From contig JAFQWV010000016.1 of NCBI GenBank assembly GCA_017407325.1, positions 1-47,691 on the forward strand: a DNA stretch of 47,691 nucleotides. The letters are read 5' to 3'. The notes under the pieces are model-generated. The model was not told the origin of the DNA, did no database searches, and worked only from the letters and a program-made list of their open reading frames with translations. Position 1 is the first letter of the stretch, and every line of letters begins with the position of its first letter. The position numbers were made by a program, and so were the translations under genes. Below, in pieces: positions 33,441 through 41,349 of this stretch. The stretch is from Clostridia bacterium (GTDB lineage: Bacteria > Bacillota > Clostridia > Christensenellales > Borkfalkiaceae).

Positions 33441-33468
33441 TTTACTTTTTCTAAAAGTATGCTATACT
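33441..33468 (+). promoter_or_regulatory. Promoter of the DUF1846 gene
   Basis: -35 TTTACT (33441-33446), 16-base spacer, -10 TATACT (33463-33468), 32 bases before the ATG at 33501. Confidence 0.55.
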
Positions 33469-33500
33469 TAATAAGTAATTCAAAATTTTTGGTGAAACTA

Positions 33501-34988
33501 ATGAATAAACTCGGCTTTGACAATCGAAAATATCTTGAAACACAATCGGAACAAATTCGTAACCGTATTTCTCAGTTTGGGGGAAAACTCTATCTTGAAT
33601 TTGGTGGAAAACTTTTTGACGACTATCACGCATCTCGCGTTTTGCCCGGTTTTGAGCCTGACAGTAAAATTTCAATGCTTATTAAGCTTAAAGAAGATGC
33701 AGAAATTATTATTGCAGTAAATTCAAGCGATATTGAAACTAATAAAATGCGTGGTGATCTTGGCATAACCTACGGTGACGAGGTTTTGCGTCTTATCGAT
33801 ACTTTTCGTGAGCTTGGTCTTTTGGTGGGTAGCGTAGTTTTGACGTGTTATTCAAACCAACCGCAAGCAAATGCGTTCTATAACAGGCTACAATCTTTAG
33901 GAATCAAGTGTTATCACCATTATCCAATACAAGGTTATCCGTCTGACGTTAAGAAAATCGTAAGTGACGAAGGATTTGGCATTAACGAATACATAGAGAC
34001 AAGCCGTTCGCTCGTTGTCGTTACTGCGCCGGGACCTGGTAGTGGCAAAATGGCAACCTGTTTAAGTCAGCTTTACCACGAGCATAAGCGTGGAATTAAG
34101 GCAGGGTATGCAAAATTTGAAACCTTCCCAATTTGGAATTTGCCACTTAAGCACCCTGTAAACCTTGCGTACGAAGCAGCAACTGCAGATTTAAGCGATA
34201 TCAATATGATTGATCCGTACCACCTTGAAGCGTACGGAAAAACTGCTGTAAACTATAACAGAGATATCGAAATTTTCCCTGTTTTAAACGCTATGTTCGA
34301 GCGTATTTTGGGTGAGTCGCCTTATAAATCGCCAACCGATATGGGTGTAAATATGGCAGGGTATTGCATAACCGACGACGAAGTTTGTAAAAAGGCGTCG
34401 TATATGGAAATTTTGCGCCGTTATTACAGCGCGAAAGTCAATCGCTATCGTGGACTTACCACGACGGACAGCGAAATCAGAAAACTCGAACTTTTAATCA
34501 ATAACGAAAATATAAGTCAAGACGTAAATCCTGCGATCGGCGCGAGTTTGAAAAAAGCAGAAGATACGGGTGCACCGGCAGGGGCAATGGTGCTTCCTGA
34601 CGGAAGAATCGTTACGGGTAAAACTTCTTCAACTCTTGGCGCGGCGTCTGCAATGCTGCTTAACGCACTGAAAGCGCTCGGTGGAATAGACGATAAACTC
34701 GACCTTATTGCAGAGTCTGTTCTAACACCTATCTGCGGTCTTAAAACAAAGTATTTAAAGCATAAAAATCCAAGACTACATACCGACGAAGTGCTCATAG
34801 CACTTACTATCTCTGCACTCAGCGAAAAAACGGCAAGTCTTGCGATGCAGCAGCTGGATAAATTAAAAGGTAGTGTTGCGCATTTTTCGGTAATTTTAAG
34901 CGAAGAAGACGAAAGAAATTTGCGCCGTCTTGGAATTAACGTCAGCTTCGAGCCAAAATATGAAACTAAAAAACTCTATCACAAGTGA
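33501..34988 (+). CDS. DUF1846 family protein
   Basis: 495 residues from the ATG at 33501 (Shine-Dalgarno GGTGAA); the frame is open 22 codons further up, but that part overlaps the promoter. The length and the run LGFDNRKYLETQSEQIRNRI ... FGGKLFDDYHASRVLPGFEP ... VVVTAPGPGSGKMATCLSQL match DUF1846. The PGPGSGKMATCLSQ segment looks like a nucleotide-binding loop. The family is common in Firmicutes; its biochemical role is not settled. Monocistronic, with its own promoter and terminator. Confidence 0.9.
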   Translation: MNKLGFDNRKYLETQSEQIRNRISQFGGKLYLEFGGKLFDDYHASRVLPGFEPDSKISMLIKLKEDAEIIIAVNSSDIETNKMRGDLGITYGDEVLRLIDTFRELGLLVGSVVLTCYSNQPQANAFYNRLQSLGIKCYHHYPIQGYPSDVKKIVSDEGFGINEYIETSRSLVVVTAPGPGSGKMATCLSQLYHEHKRGIKAGYAKFETFPIWNLPLKHPVNLAYEAATADLSDINMIDPYHLEAYGKTAVNYNRDIEIFPVLNAMFERILGESPYKSPTDMGVNMAGYCITDDEVCKKASYMEILRRYYSAKVNRYRGLTTTDSEIRKLELLINNENISQDVNPAIGASLKKAEDTGAPAGAMVLPDGRIVTGKTSSTLGAASAMLLNALKALGGIDDKLDLIAESVLTPICGLKTKYLKHKNPRLHTDEVLIALTISALSEKTASLAMQQLDKLKGSVAHFSVILSEEDERNLRRLGINVSFEPKYETKKLYHK

Positions 34989-34994
34989 TAAAAT

Positions 34995-35036
34995 CGTCAA
35001 AATTCGGTTCTTTTTAATCGAATTTTGGCGTTTTTT
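34995..35036 (+). terminator. Rho-independent terminator
   Basis: CGTCAAAATTCG and CGAATTTTGGCG pair (one T-G) and are followed by TTTTTT, 7 bases after the DUF1846 stop. Confidence 0.85.
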
Positions 35037-35067
35037 GCGTTTTTTGGAAAAATTTTTCAAAATGGTA

Positions 35068-35096
35068 TTGACTTAACGCTTGTGCTCGTGTATAAT
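35068..35096 (+). promoter_or_regulatory. Strong promoter of ppdK
   Basis: -35 TTGACT (35068-35073), 17-base spacer, -10 TATAAT (35091-35096). A leader of about 80 bases follows, ending in GGAGG before the ATG. Confidence 0.8.
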
Positions 35097-35181
35097 AATT
35101 AAGGTTTAGCTTGTCCAGAATGCTTTTGCGACGGTTAGAAAAATAAGAAAAATAAAAAATTTATATATTTTTGGAGGAAAA

Positions 35182-37809
35182 ATGAAATACGTTTATCTCT
35201 TTAGTGAAGGCAACGGCAAAATGAGAGAGTTACTCGGCGGTAAAGGTGCAAACCTCGCTGAAATGACTAATCTTGGTATGCCTGTTCCACAAGGTTTTAC
35301 AATTACGACTGAAGCTTGTACAAAGTACTACGAAGATGGTGAAAAAATCAACGACGATATTCAAGCTCAAATTTTTGAACACATCGAAAAGATGGAAAAA
35401 ATTGCAGGCAAAGAATTCGGTAGTTTAGAAAATCCACTTCTCGTATCAGTTCGTTCTGGTGCCAGAGCGTCAATGCCTGGTATGATGGATACTATCTTAA
35501 ACCTTGGTTTAAACGACGAAGTTGTTGAGCGTTTTGCTGAAAAGACAGGAAACCGCAGATTTGCATACGACTCTTACAGAAGATTTATTCAAATGTACTC
35601 TGACGTAGTTATGGAAGTTGGTAAGAAGTACTTTGAAGAACTCATCGACAAAATGAAAGAAGAAAAGGGTGTTACGCTCGATACTGAACTCGACGCTGAC
35701 GACCTTAAGAAATTAGCAGAACAATTCAAGGCTGAATACAAGTCTAAGATTGGTAAGGACTTCCCATCTGATCCTAAGGAACAACTTATGGGCGCAATCA
35801 AGGCTGTATTTAGAAGCTGGAACAACCCACGTGCTATCTACTATAGAAGAATGAACGATATCCCATCTTCTTGGGGTACTGCAGTTAACGTTCAAATGAT
35901 GGTATTTGGTAACATGGGCGAAACTTCTGGTACCGGCGTAGCGTTCTCACGCAACCCATCTACAGGTGAAAAAGGTCTATACGGCGAATATCTTATGAAC
36001 GCTCAAGGTGAAGACGTTGTTGCTGGTGTTAGAACTCCACAATCTATCCAACAATTAAAAGACGAACAACCAGCAGTTTACGATCAATTCGTTAATATCG
36101 TTAACACTTTAGAAAATCACTACCGCGATATGCAAGATATGGAATTTACTATCGAAGAAGGTAAGCTCTATATGTTACAAACAAGAAACGGAAAGAGAAC
36201 TGCAACTGCAGCTATCAAAATTGCATGCGACCTCGTTGACGAAGGTATGATTTCTGAAGAAGAAGCAGTTTTACAAATCGACCCTAAACAACTCGACGCT
36301 CTTTTACACCCACAATTCGACGCTAAGGAATTAAAGAAGGCTAAACCTATCGGTAGCGCACTTCCTGCATCTCCTGGTGCTGCTTGCGGTAAGGTTGTAT
36401 TCACTGCTGAAGATGCAACTATCTGGGCTACTGAAAAGAAAGAACCTGTTATCTTAGTTCGTTTAGAAACTTCTCCAGAAGATATCGAAGGTATGCACTA
36501 CTCTCAAGGTATCTTGACCGTTCGTGGTGGTATGACTTCTCACGCAGCCGTTGTTGCTCGTGGTATGGGTACTTGCTGTGTATCTGGTTGCGGTGCTATC
36601 TCAATCAACGAAGAAAAGAAAGAATTTACCCTTGGTGGTAAGACTTATAAAGAAGGCGACTACATTTCTCTTGACGGTTCAACCGGTAACATTTACGGCG
36701 AAGCAATCAAGACTGTTGCAGCTTCACTTACAGGTGACTTTGCAAGAATTATGGGTTGGGCTGACAAGTTCCGTTCATTAAAGGTTAGAACTAACGCAGA
36801 CACTCCGGCAGACGCTAAGCAAGCAAGAGCGTTCGGCGCTGAAGGTATAGGACTTTGCAGAACTGAACACATGTTCTTTGAAACAGACAGAATCGCTGCA
36901 ATGCGCGAAATGATCGTTTCTAAAACTGGTGAACAAAGAGAAAAGGCTCTTGCTAAACTTCTTCCAATGCAACAAGGCGACTTCGAAGCTTTATACGAAG
37001 CACTCGAAGGTTACCCTGTTACTATCCGTTTCTTAGACCCACCACTTCACGAATTCGTTCCTACTGATGAAGCTGATATCAAGGCTTTAGCAAAAGAAAT
37101 GAATATGGAAGTTGCTGAAATTAAGAACGTTATCACTTCACTTCACGAATTTAACCCAATGATGGGTCACCGTGGTTGCCGTCTTGCAGTTACTTACCCA
37201 GAAATTGCTAAGATGCAAACTCAAGCTGTTATCCAAGCTGCTATCGCTATCAACGCTAAGCACCCAGATTGGAATATCGTTCCTGAAATTATGATTCCAC
37301 TCGTTGGCGAAGTTAAAGAACTTGCTTTCGTTAAGAAAGTAGTTTGCGAAACTGCTAACGCTTGTATTGAAAAAGCAGGTGTTAAACTCGAATACAAGGT
37401 TGGTACTATGATCGAAATTCCACGTGCTGCATTAACTGCTGACGCTATCGCAACCGAAGCTGAATTCTTCTCATTCGGTACTAACGACTTAACTCAAATG
37501 ACTTTCGGCTTCAGCCGTGACGATGCTGGTAAGTTCTTAGATTCTTACTACGATAACAAGATTTACGAAAGCGATCCGTTTGCTCGTTTAGACCAAATCG
37601 GCGTTGGTAAACTCGTTAAGATGGCTGCTGAGTTAGGTAAAGCTACTCGCCCTGACATCAAACTTGGTATCTGTGGTGAACACGGTGGCGATCCTTCAAC
37701 TGTTGAATTCTGCCACAAGACTGGTTTAACTTACGTTTCTTGTTCTCCGTTCAGAGTTCCAATCGCTAAACTTGCTGCTGCACAAGCACAAATTAAATTC
37801 CCAAGATAA
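35182..37809 (+). CDS. ppdK: Pyruvate, phosphate dikinase
   Basis: 875 residues, the full bacterial length. The N-terminal nucleotide domain starts YLFSEGNGKMRELLGGKGAN. The swivelling domain has the phosphohistidine in GGMTSHAAVVARGMGTCCVS. The C-terminal TIM-barrel has GICGEHGGDPSTVEF and the catalytic Cys in YVSCSPFRVP. It interconverts pyruvate, ATP and Pi with PEP, AMP and PPi, and serves PPi-linked glycolysis in anaerobes. Codon use is distinctly biased (CTC, TTC, AAC, GGT, ACT), unlike its neighbours, as in very highly expressed genes. Own promoter and terminator. Confidence 0.97.
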   Translation: MKYVYLFSEGNGKMRELLGGKGANLAEMTNLGMPVPQGFTITTEACTKYYEDGEKINDDIQAQIFEHIEKMEKIAGKEFGSLENPLLVSVRSGARASMPGMMDTILNLGLNDEVVERFAEKTGNRRFAYDSYRRFIQMYSDVVMEVGKKYFEELIDKMKEEKGVTLDTELDADDLKKLAEQFKAEYKSKIGKDFPSDPKEQLMGAIKAVFRSWNNPRAIYYRRMNDIPSSWGTAVNVQMMVFGNMGETSGTGVAFSRNPSTGEKGLYGEYLMNAQGEDVVAGVRTPQSIQQLKDEQPAVYDQFVNIVNTLENHYRDMQDMEFTIEEGKLYMLQTRNGKRTATAAIKIACDLVDEGMISEEEAVLQIDPKQLDALLHPQFDAKELKKAKPIGSALPASPGAACGKVVFTAEDATIWATEKKEPVILVRLETSPEDIEGMHYSQGILTVRGGMTSHAAVVARGMGTCCVSGCGAISINEEKKEFTLGGKTYKEGDYISLDGSTGNIYGEAIKTVAASLTGDFARIMGWADKFRSLKVRTNADTPADAKQARAFGAEGIGLCRTEHMFFETDRIAAMREMIVSKTGEQREKALAKLLPMQQGDFEALYEALEGYPVTIRFLDPPLHEFVPTDEADIKALAKEMNMEVAEIKNVITSLHEFNPMMGHRGCRLAVTYPEIAKMQTQAVIQAAIAINAKHPDWNIVPEIMIPLVGEVKELAFVKKVVCETANACIEKAGVKLEYKVGTMIEIPRAALTADAIATEAEFFSFGTNDLTQMTFGFSRDDAGKFLDSYYDNKIYESDPFARLDQIGVGKLVKMAAELGKATRPDIKLGICGEHGGDPSTVEFCHKTGLTYVSCSPFRVPIAKLAAAQAQIKFPR

Positions 37810-37817
37810 TTTAACTT

Positions 37818-37850
37818 CGGCTTGCGAGTTTTCTCGCAAGCCGATTTTTA
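37818..37850 (+). terminator. Rho-independent terminator of ppdK
   Basis: CGGCTTGCGAG-TTTT-CTCGCAAGCCG followed by ATTTTTA, 9 bases after the stop. Confidence 0.93.
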
Positions 37851-37851
37851 T

Positions 37852-37953
37852 GTAGCCTGTGGCTACGTGATATGCAAAACTGCGTTTTGCTCGATATGTG
37901 CCTACGGCACTCGATATGTTGCTTGCGCAACGCGATAGCAAGTTTTCAACTTG
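37852..37953 (+). repeat. Micro-hairpin array D (spacer tcgatat)
   Basis: GTAGCC-TGT-GGCTAC, GCAAAAC-TGC-GTTTTGC, GTGCC-TAC-GGCAC, GTTGC-TTGC-GCAAC and CAAGTT-TTC-AACTTG, separated by gtgatat, tcgatat, tcgatat and gcgatag. It begins directly after the ppdK terminator. Unlike B, E and F it lacks the GGTCG cap. Confidence 0.85.
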
Positions 37954-37975
37954 CGTAAATTTTCTATATAATGCT

Positions 37976-38002
37976 AAAGCCGTTGCGATTTGCAACGGCT
38001 TT
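37976..38002. terminator. Terminator-like hairpin upstream of the first lipoprotein, copy 1
   Basis: AAAGCCGTTGC-GATTT-GCAACGGCTTT. The same hairpin and the next 18 bases up to the -35 box recur at 38680-38724 before the protease gene, so the unit was duplicated. Confidence 0.65.
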
Positions 38003-38014
38003 AAAAATTGGGTA

Positions 38015-38043
38015 TTGACAATTTGCTTTTAGCATAGTATAAT
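38015..38043 (+). promoter_or_regulatory. Promoter of the pro-region-only lipoprotein
   Basis: Perfect -35 TTGACA (38015-38020), 17-base spacer, perfect -10 TATAAT (38038-38043), then a strong Shine-Dalgarno (AAAGGAGGGTGAT) before the ATG. Confidence 0.85.
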
Positions 38044-38096
38044 ATAGACGTAGAAGATTATTTTATTTTCTAAGTTAAGTAAAGGAGGGTGATGAT

Positions 38097-38660
38097 ATGA
38101 AAAAATTAGCATTATTTTTTGTTCTGTGTTTTTGCGCTTGCTTTATTGCAGGTTGTAACGGACAAAGTGCAACAATTACAACGGATAAAATCGTATATCA
38201 AAATTGGGGCTCTGTAGTTACAGAAGAAAATAAAAAGTCTGTTACTGACGAAATCAATAAGGACAATACCACGAAAATGGTAGTAATAGAATTGCTTATT
38301 GATTCGCCTAATACTATATTTGAAACTACTGTCACTGATAAAACAAATATCGATGCTATACGTCAAGAGCTTCACGATTTTCGTCAAGGAATAAAAAATT
38401 ATTATTCTCAAGAGAACGAAAAGCTTGTAAAAGAATTGAAAATAGATGAAATTGGCATGGAAATGAATATAAGTGGGTACACGCCATTTATTTTCTTAAA
38501 GCAAGATAATATTTCAGATAGCGTATTTAAATCGATAGTAAAACTTTCTAACAGTGAAAAAGTCAATAAAATTTATATACTTGATAAACAACAAGAAATG
38601 GCAGGCGCTGTCGGTTCTATTACGAACGAATTTTTACATTTTGACGATTTTTTTAATTAA
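38097..38660 (+). CDS. Lipoprotein equal to the free-standing pro-region of the adjacent subtilase
   Basis: 187 residues. The lipoprotein signal has Cys20 in the lipobox FIAGC. Residues 1 to about 167 align without gaps of note to the N-terminus of the protease encoded at 38803 (shared TDKIVYQNWG, VTEENK, SVTxEINKD, RQGIKxYY, YTPFIFL, YILDK). The similarity stops just where the catalytic domain begins, and the last 20 residues are unique. No catalytic motif. By analogy with subtilase propeptides, which fold and inhibit their enzymes, it may act as an inhibitor or chaperone on the outer membrane face. It could instead be a truncated duplicate, but its own strong promoter, Shine-Dalgarno and intact frame argue for use. 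Confidence 0.75.
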   Translation: MKKLALFFVLCFCACFIAGCNGQSATITTDKIVYQNWGSVVTEENKKSVTDEINKDNTTKMVVIELLIDSPNTIFETTVTDKTNIDAIRQELHDFRQGIKNYYSQENEKLVKELKIDEIGMEMNISGYTPFIFLKQDNISDSVFKSIVKLSNSEKVNKIYILDKQQEMAGAVGSITNEFLHFDDFFN

Positions 38661-38679
38661 AACATAATAATTAACCCAA

Positions 38680-38706
38680 AAAGCCGTTGCGTATTGCAAC
38701 GGCTTT
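38680..38706 (+). terminator. Terminator-like hairpin, copy 2
   Basis: AAAGCCGTTGC-GTATT-GCAACGGCTTT, 20 bases after the first lipoprotein gene. Identical stem to 37976-38002 with a changed loop. Confidence 0.7.
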
Positions 38707-38718
38707 AAAAATTGGGTA

Positions 38719-38747
38719 TTGACAGCGCTTGTAAATCATATTATAAT
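38719..38747 (+). promoter_or_regulatory. Promoter of the subtilase-like lipoprotein operon
   Basis: Perfect -35 TTGACA (38719-38724), 17-base spacer, perfect -10 TATAAT (38742-38747). Confidence 0.85.
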
Positions 38748-38755
38748 AAAAATAT

Positions 38756-38775
38756 AAAAAGCTCGTTGGCTTTTT
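38756..38775 (+). promoter_or_regulatory. Small leader hairpin before the protease gene
   Basis: AAAAAGC-TCGTTG-GCTTTTT lies between the -10 and the Shine-Dalgarno and ends in T5. It is absent from the first lipoprotein's leader. It may act as a weak attenuator or 5' stabiliser. Confidence 0.4.
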
Positions 38776-38802
38776 AAAAATATAGTAAAGGAGAATGATG
38801 GC

Positions 38803-40488
38803 GTGAAAAAATTTGCATTATTTTTTGTTTTGTGTTTTTGCACTTGCTTTATCGCAGGTTGTAATTTTAACAACGAACAGAAAGAAACTGTTGTCACTGA
38901 TAAAATTGTATATCAAAACTGGGGTGTTGCAGTAACAGAAGAAAATAAAGAATCTGTTACAACGGAAATAAATAAGGATGACTCAACTAAAATCGCTGTT
39001 ATAGAGTTGATTGTTGAAGAACCAAATACTCAATTTATTACTACTGTAAAAGATAAGAAAAATATAGCTGCTATACGCAAAGAGTTGCATGATTATCGCC
39101 AAGGTATAAAAAAGTACTATACTGAAAAAAATAAGAAACTTGTCGACCAATTAAATATTGACAAGATTGATATGGAAATGAGTATAAGCGAATATACGCC
39201 GTTCATTTTCTTAAGAGAAGATAAAATTTCAGATCAAGCAATGAATTCGTTAATTAATATTTCAAAAAAAGATGAAATTAACAGGGTTTACATACTTGAC
39301 AAATACGAACCACAGATAGAATTATCAACTTCAATAAATACTATAATGAATGAGTATCCAATTAATTCTACTTTTAATGGAAGTGGTATTAATATAGGTT
39401 TTGTAGAATCGGGGATTTTAGATGTCAACGACATTAATTTTGTTGGTAGAAGTATTACTATAAGGCAAGATCCAGATTATCCGAATGTGATTGATGATCA
39501 CGCAACTAAAGTCGCAGCTATTGCTGCGGGGAATTATGGCTTAGCGCGAGGCTCGTCCATATTTGTTGCACAACTGGAAGGTGATTTGCAAGAAGAAATA
39601 GAATGGTTTCTTGATAGAGATGTTGATATTATAAATGCAAGTTTTGGATACTTGACAAATTATGGTGCTTACGACGTAAATTCGCTTTATGTCGATGCTA
39701 TTGTTAATAATACAGGAATTTTATTTGTTGGTTCGGCGGGAAATGCGTCAGATAATGGTTTATATATAACAACGCCAAAAACAGCATTTAACTGTTTGAC
39801 TGTTGGGTCATGTGATTTGAATGGGAATTTATCGGATTTTTCTTCATTTAATGAAACTTTTTATATAAGTAAACCAAATTTAGTTGCTCCTGGGGAAAAT
39901 ATAATTGTGCCTGGTTTTGTACCCACCAGCGGAACTAGTTTCTCTGCCCCATTAGTTGCGGGAGCTGCTGCTATTATAATGCAAAATGATGGCTTCTTAA
40001 TATCAAAACCACATGCTGTAATATCAATAATTTCTGCAACAACTGATAAAATAACATCATACTATACAGAAGTTTCTGGTTTAAGTAATACGGTGGGTGC
40101 TGGAATGTTGAATATTGATCGTGCTTTAAATTATATGGATACCTGTCAAAGTTTTACTGTAGATAACACTTATGATGATGGAGATATTGTAAGAGTTCAA
40201 AATGTTTATTTGAACCAAGGCGAATGTATAAAAATTTGTTTAACATTTTTAAAAAATATAAATGATTCAACAACTTCAATTAAATTATCAGATTTTGATA
40301 TGTACCTAAAATTTAATAATGAAGTAGTGGATTTCAGTGCTTGCGATTATAATAATATTGAATATATTGAATATACTGCACAACAAAGTGGTGTGTATAC
40401 AATACAAATTAACAAATATGAGCAAACATCATTATCAGCTATTGATAATTTGTCGTTCGCTTATTCAATTTTAGAAGATGAAGAATAA
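38803..40488 (+). CDS. Subtilisin-like (S8 family) lipoprotein with altered active site
   Basis: 561 residues from a GTG with AAAGGAG 9 bases upstream. Lipobox Cys20 in FIAGC anchors it outside the membrane. Residues 21 to about 170 are the pro-region shared with the upstream lipoprotein. The S8 domain runs about 190-445. The Asp motif reads IGFVESGI with Glu202 in place of Asp, and the His motif reads DHATKVAAIAAG (His233) instead of HGTHVAG. The oxyanion Asn314 is in GSAGNAS and the nucleophile Ser379 in SGTSFSAPLVAG. About 110 residues follow, a beta-rich pre-peptidase-C-like end. It may be a slow, specialised or inactive protease. The AT-rich codon use differs from neighbouring housekeeping genes. 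Confidence 0.85.
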   Translation: MKKFALFFVLCFCTCFIAGCNFNNEQKETVVTDKIVYQNWGVAVTEENKESVTTEINKDDSTKIAVIELIVEEPNTQFITTVKDKKNIAAIRKELHDYRQGIKKYYTEKNKKLVDQLNIDKIDMEMSISEYTPFIFLREDKISDQAMNSLINISKKDEINRVYILDKYEPQIELSTSINTIMNEYPINSTFNGSGINIGFVESGILDVNDINFVGRSITIRQDPDYPNVIDDHATKVAAIAAGNYGLARGSSIFVAQLEGDLQEEIEWFLDRDVDIINASFGYLTNYGAYDVNSLYVDAIVNNTGILFVGSAGNASDNGLYITTPKTAFNCLTVGSCDLNGNLSDFSSFNETFYISKPNLVAPGENIIVPGFVPTSGTSFSAPLVAGAAAIIMQNDGFLISKPHAVISIISATTDKITSYYTEVSGLSNTVGAGMLNIDRALNYMDTCQSFTVDNTYDDGDIVRVQNVYLNQGECIKICLTFLKNINDSTTSIKLSDFDMYLKFNNEVVDFSACDYNNIEYIEYTAQQSGVYTIQINKYEQTSLSAIDNLSFAYSILEDEE

Positions 40489-40500
40489 AGGGGGAGTAAT

Positions 40501-41022
40501 ATGAAGAAGTTGTTAATATTAATTTTTATATTTAGTTTAGGCGTTTGCTGTTTGGCAGGGTGTGGGACAGGAGATAACAGTAGTTTAGTAAGTGATAGTT
40601 CTAAAGAAAGTACTTCAAAAAGTACGGAAATAGTGTTTAATTCACCGATAAGCTTTACTCAAATAGAACTTGAAGGAAAATATGAAGGCGAAAACCAAAT
40701 TTTGCAGTCGGCAAGTGATAGAGATGAATTTGTAGCAACTTTAACAAAAACGGCGCATATCGACGGGCTAAATGCAATTTCTTCTGAAACCTTTGAAACT
40801 AAAACCGTATTAGTCTTGCCAAGGCGTGATAACAATATCTACGAGAAGGATAGTGTTAAGGAAATAGAGCTTGTTGACGGTGTGCTTAATATTAGAAGGG
40901 TTGCTTGTCGCGATGCTTACGCTGAAGCAATTCACGAATTCTTACTTGTAATAATTATGGACAAAACCGAAGGTATAAACGAAATAAATATTACTTTAAA
41001 GCATATAAGTGAGTTTGTTTAA
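40501..41022 (+). CDS. Lipoprotein, possibly PrcB-like
   Basis: 173 residues with lipobox Cys21 in CLAGC and a strong Shine-Dalgarno (GGGGGAG). It starts 12 bases after the protease gene and is co-transcribed. After a Ser-rich linker the domain reads FETKTVLVLPRRDNNIYEKD ... IRRVACRDAYAEAIHEFLLV. This faintly recalls the PrcB C-terminal domain, which accompanies the S8 lipoprotein dentilisin in Treponema denticola. That resemblance is by memory and weak. It is likely a partner or substrate of the protease. Hairpin array E begins 2 bases after its stop. Confidence 0.65.
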   Translation: MKKLLILIFIFSLGVCCLAGCGTGDNSSLVSDSSKESTSKSTEIVFNSPISFTQIELEGKYEGENQILQSASDRDEFVATLTKTAHIDGLNAISSETFETKTVLVLPRRDNNIYEKDSVKEIELVDGVLNIRRVACRDAYAEAIHEFLLVIIMDKTEGINEINITLKHISEFV

Positions 41023-41024
41023 TT

Positions 41025-41170
41025 GCAAAACGGTGTTTTGCTCGATATGCGAAACAAGTTTCGCTCGATATGTTGCCTACGGCACTCGATATGCAAAGCG
41101 TTGCTTTGCTCGATAGCAAGTTTGCAACTTGCGTAGTGGTCGTGCGGTTTTTGCTTAAAAAACGCCGTGA
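41025..41170 (+). repeat. Micro-hairpin array E (spacer tcgatat) with GGTCG cap
   Basis: GCAAAAC-GGT-GTTTTGC, GCGAAAC-AA-GTTTCGC, an imperfect GTTGCC-TAC-GGCAC, GCAAAGC-GTT-GCTTTGC and GCAAGTT-TGC-AACTTGC, separated by tcgatat three times and tcgata once. Then GTAGTGGTCG and a GCG...CGC cap hairpin (41145-41166). Confidence 0.85.
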
Positions 41171-41204
41171 TAATATATAATAAGTTGTTAAACAAGCGGA
41201 TTTT

Positions 41205-41328
41205 GTCATTCTGAGCGTAGCGAAGAATCTCTAAAGTACCTTGTGGATTGTTTAGTTTTTTGGTGTTAAAAGTGCTCGTTTAGTTCTTTAGAGATTGCCA
41301 CGCGTTACCGTATAACGCTCGCAATGAC
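41205..41328. repeat. Long palindromic repeat with GTCATT / AATGAC ends (MITE-like)
   Basis: The ends GTCATT-ct-GAGCG and CGCTC-gc-AATGAC are complementary, as are the inner AATCTCTAAAG and CTTTAGAGATT. The start (TCATTCTGAGCGTAGCGAAG) is a sequence I know as widely dispersed in unrelated bacterial genomes. It has no coding capacity. It lies between the twin arrays E and F. Confidence 0.7.
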
Positions 41329-41349
41329 GAGAAGTTGACTGCGTGATAT

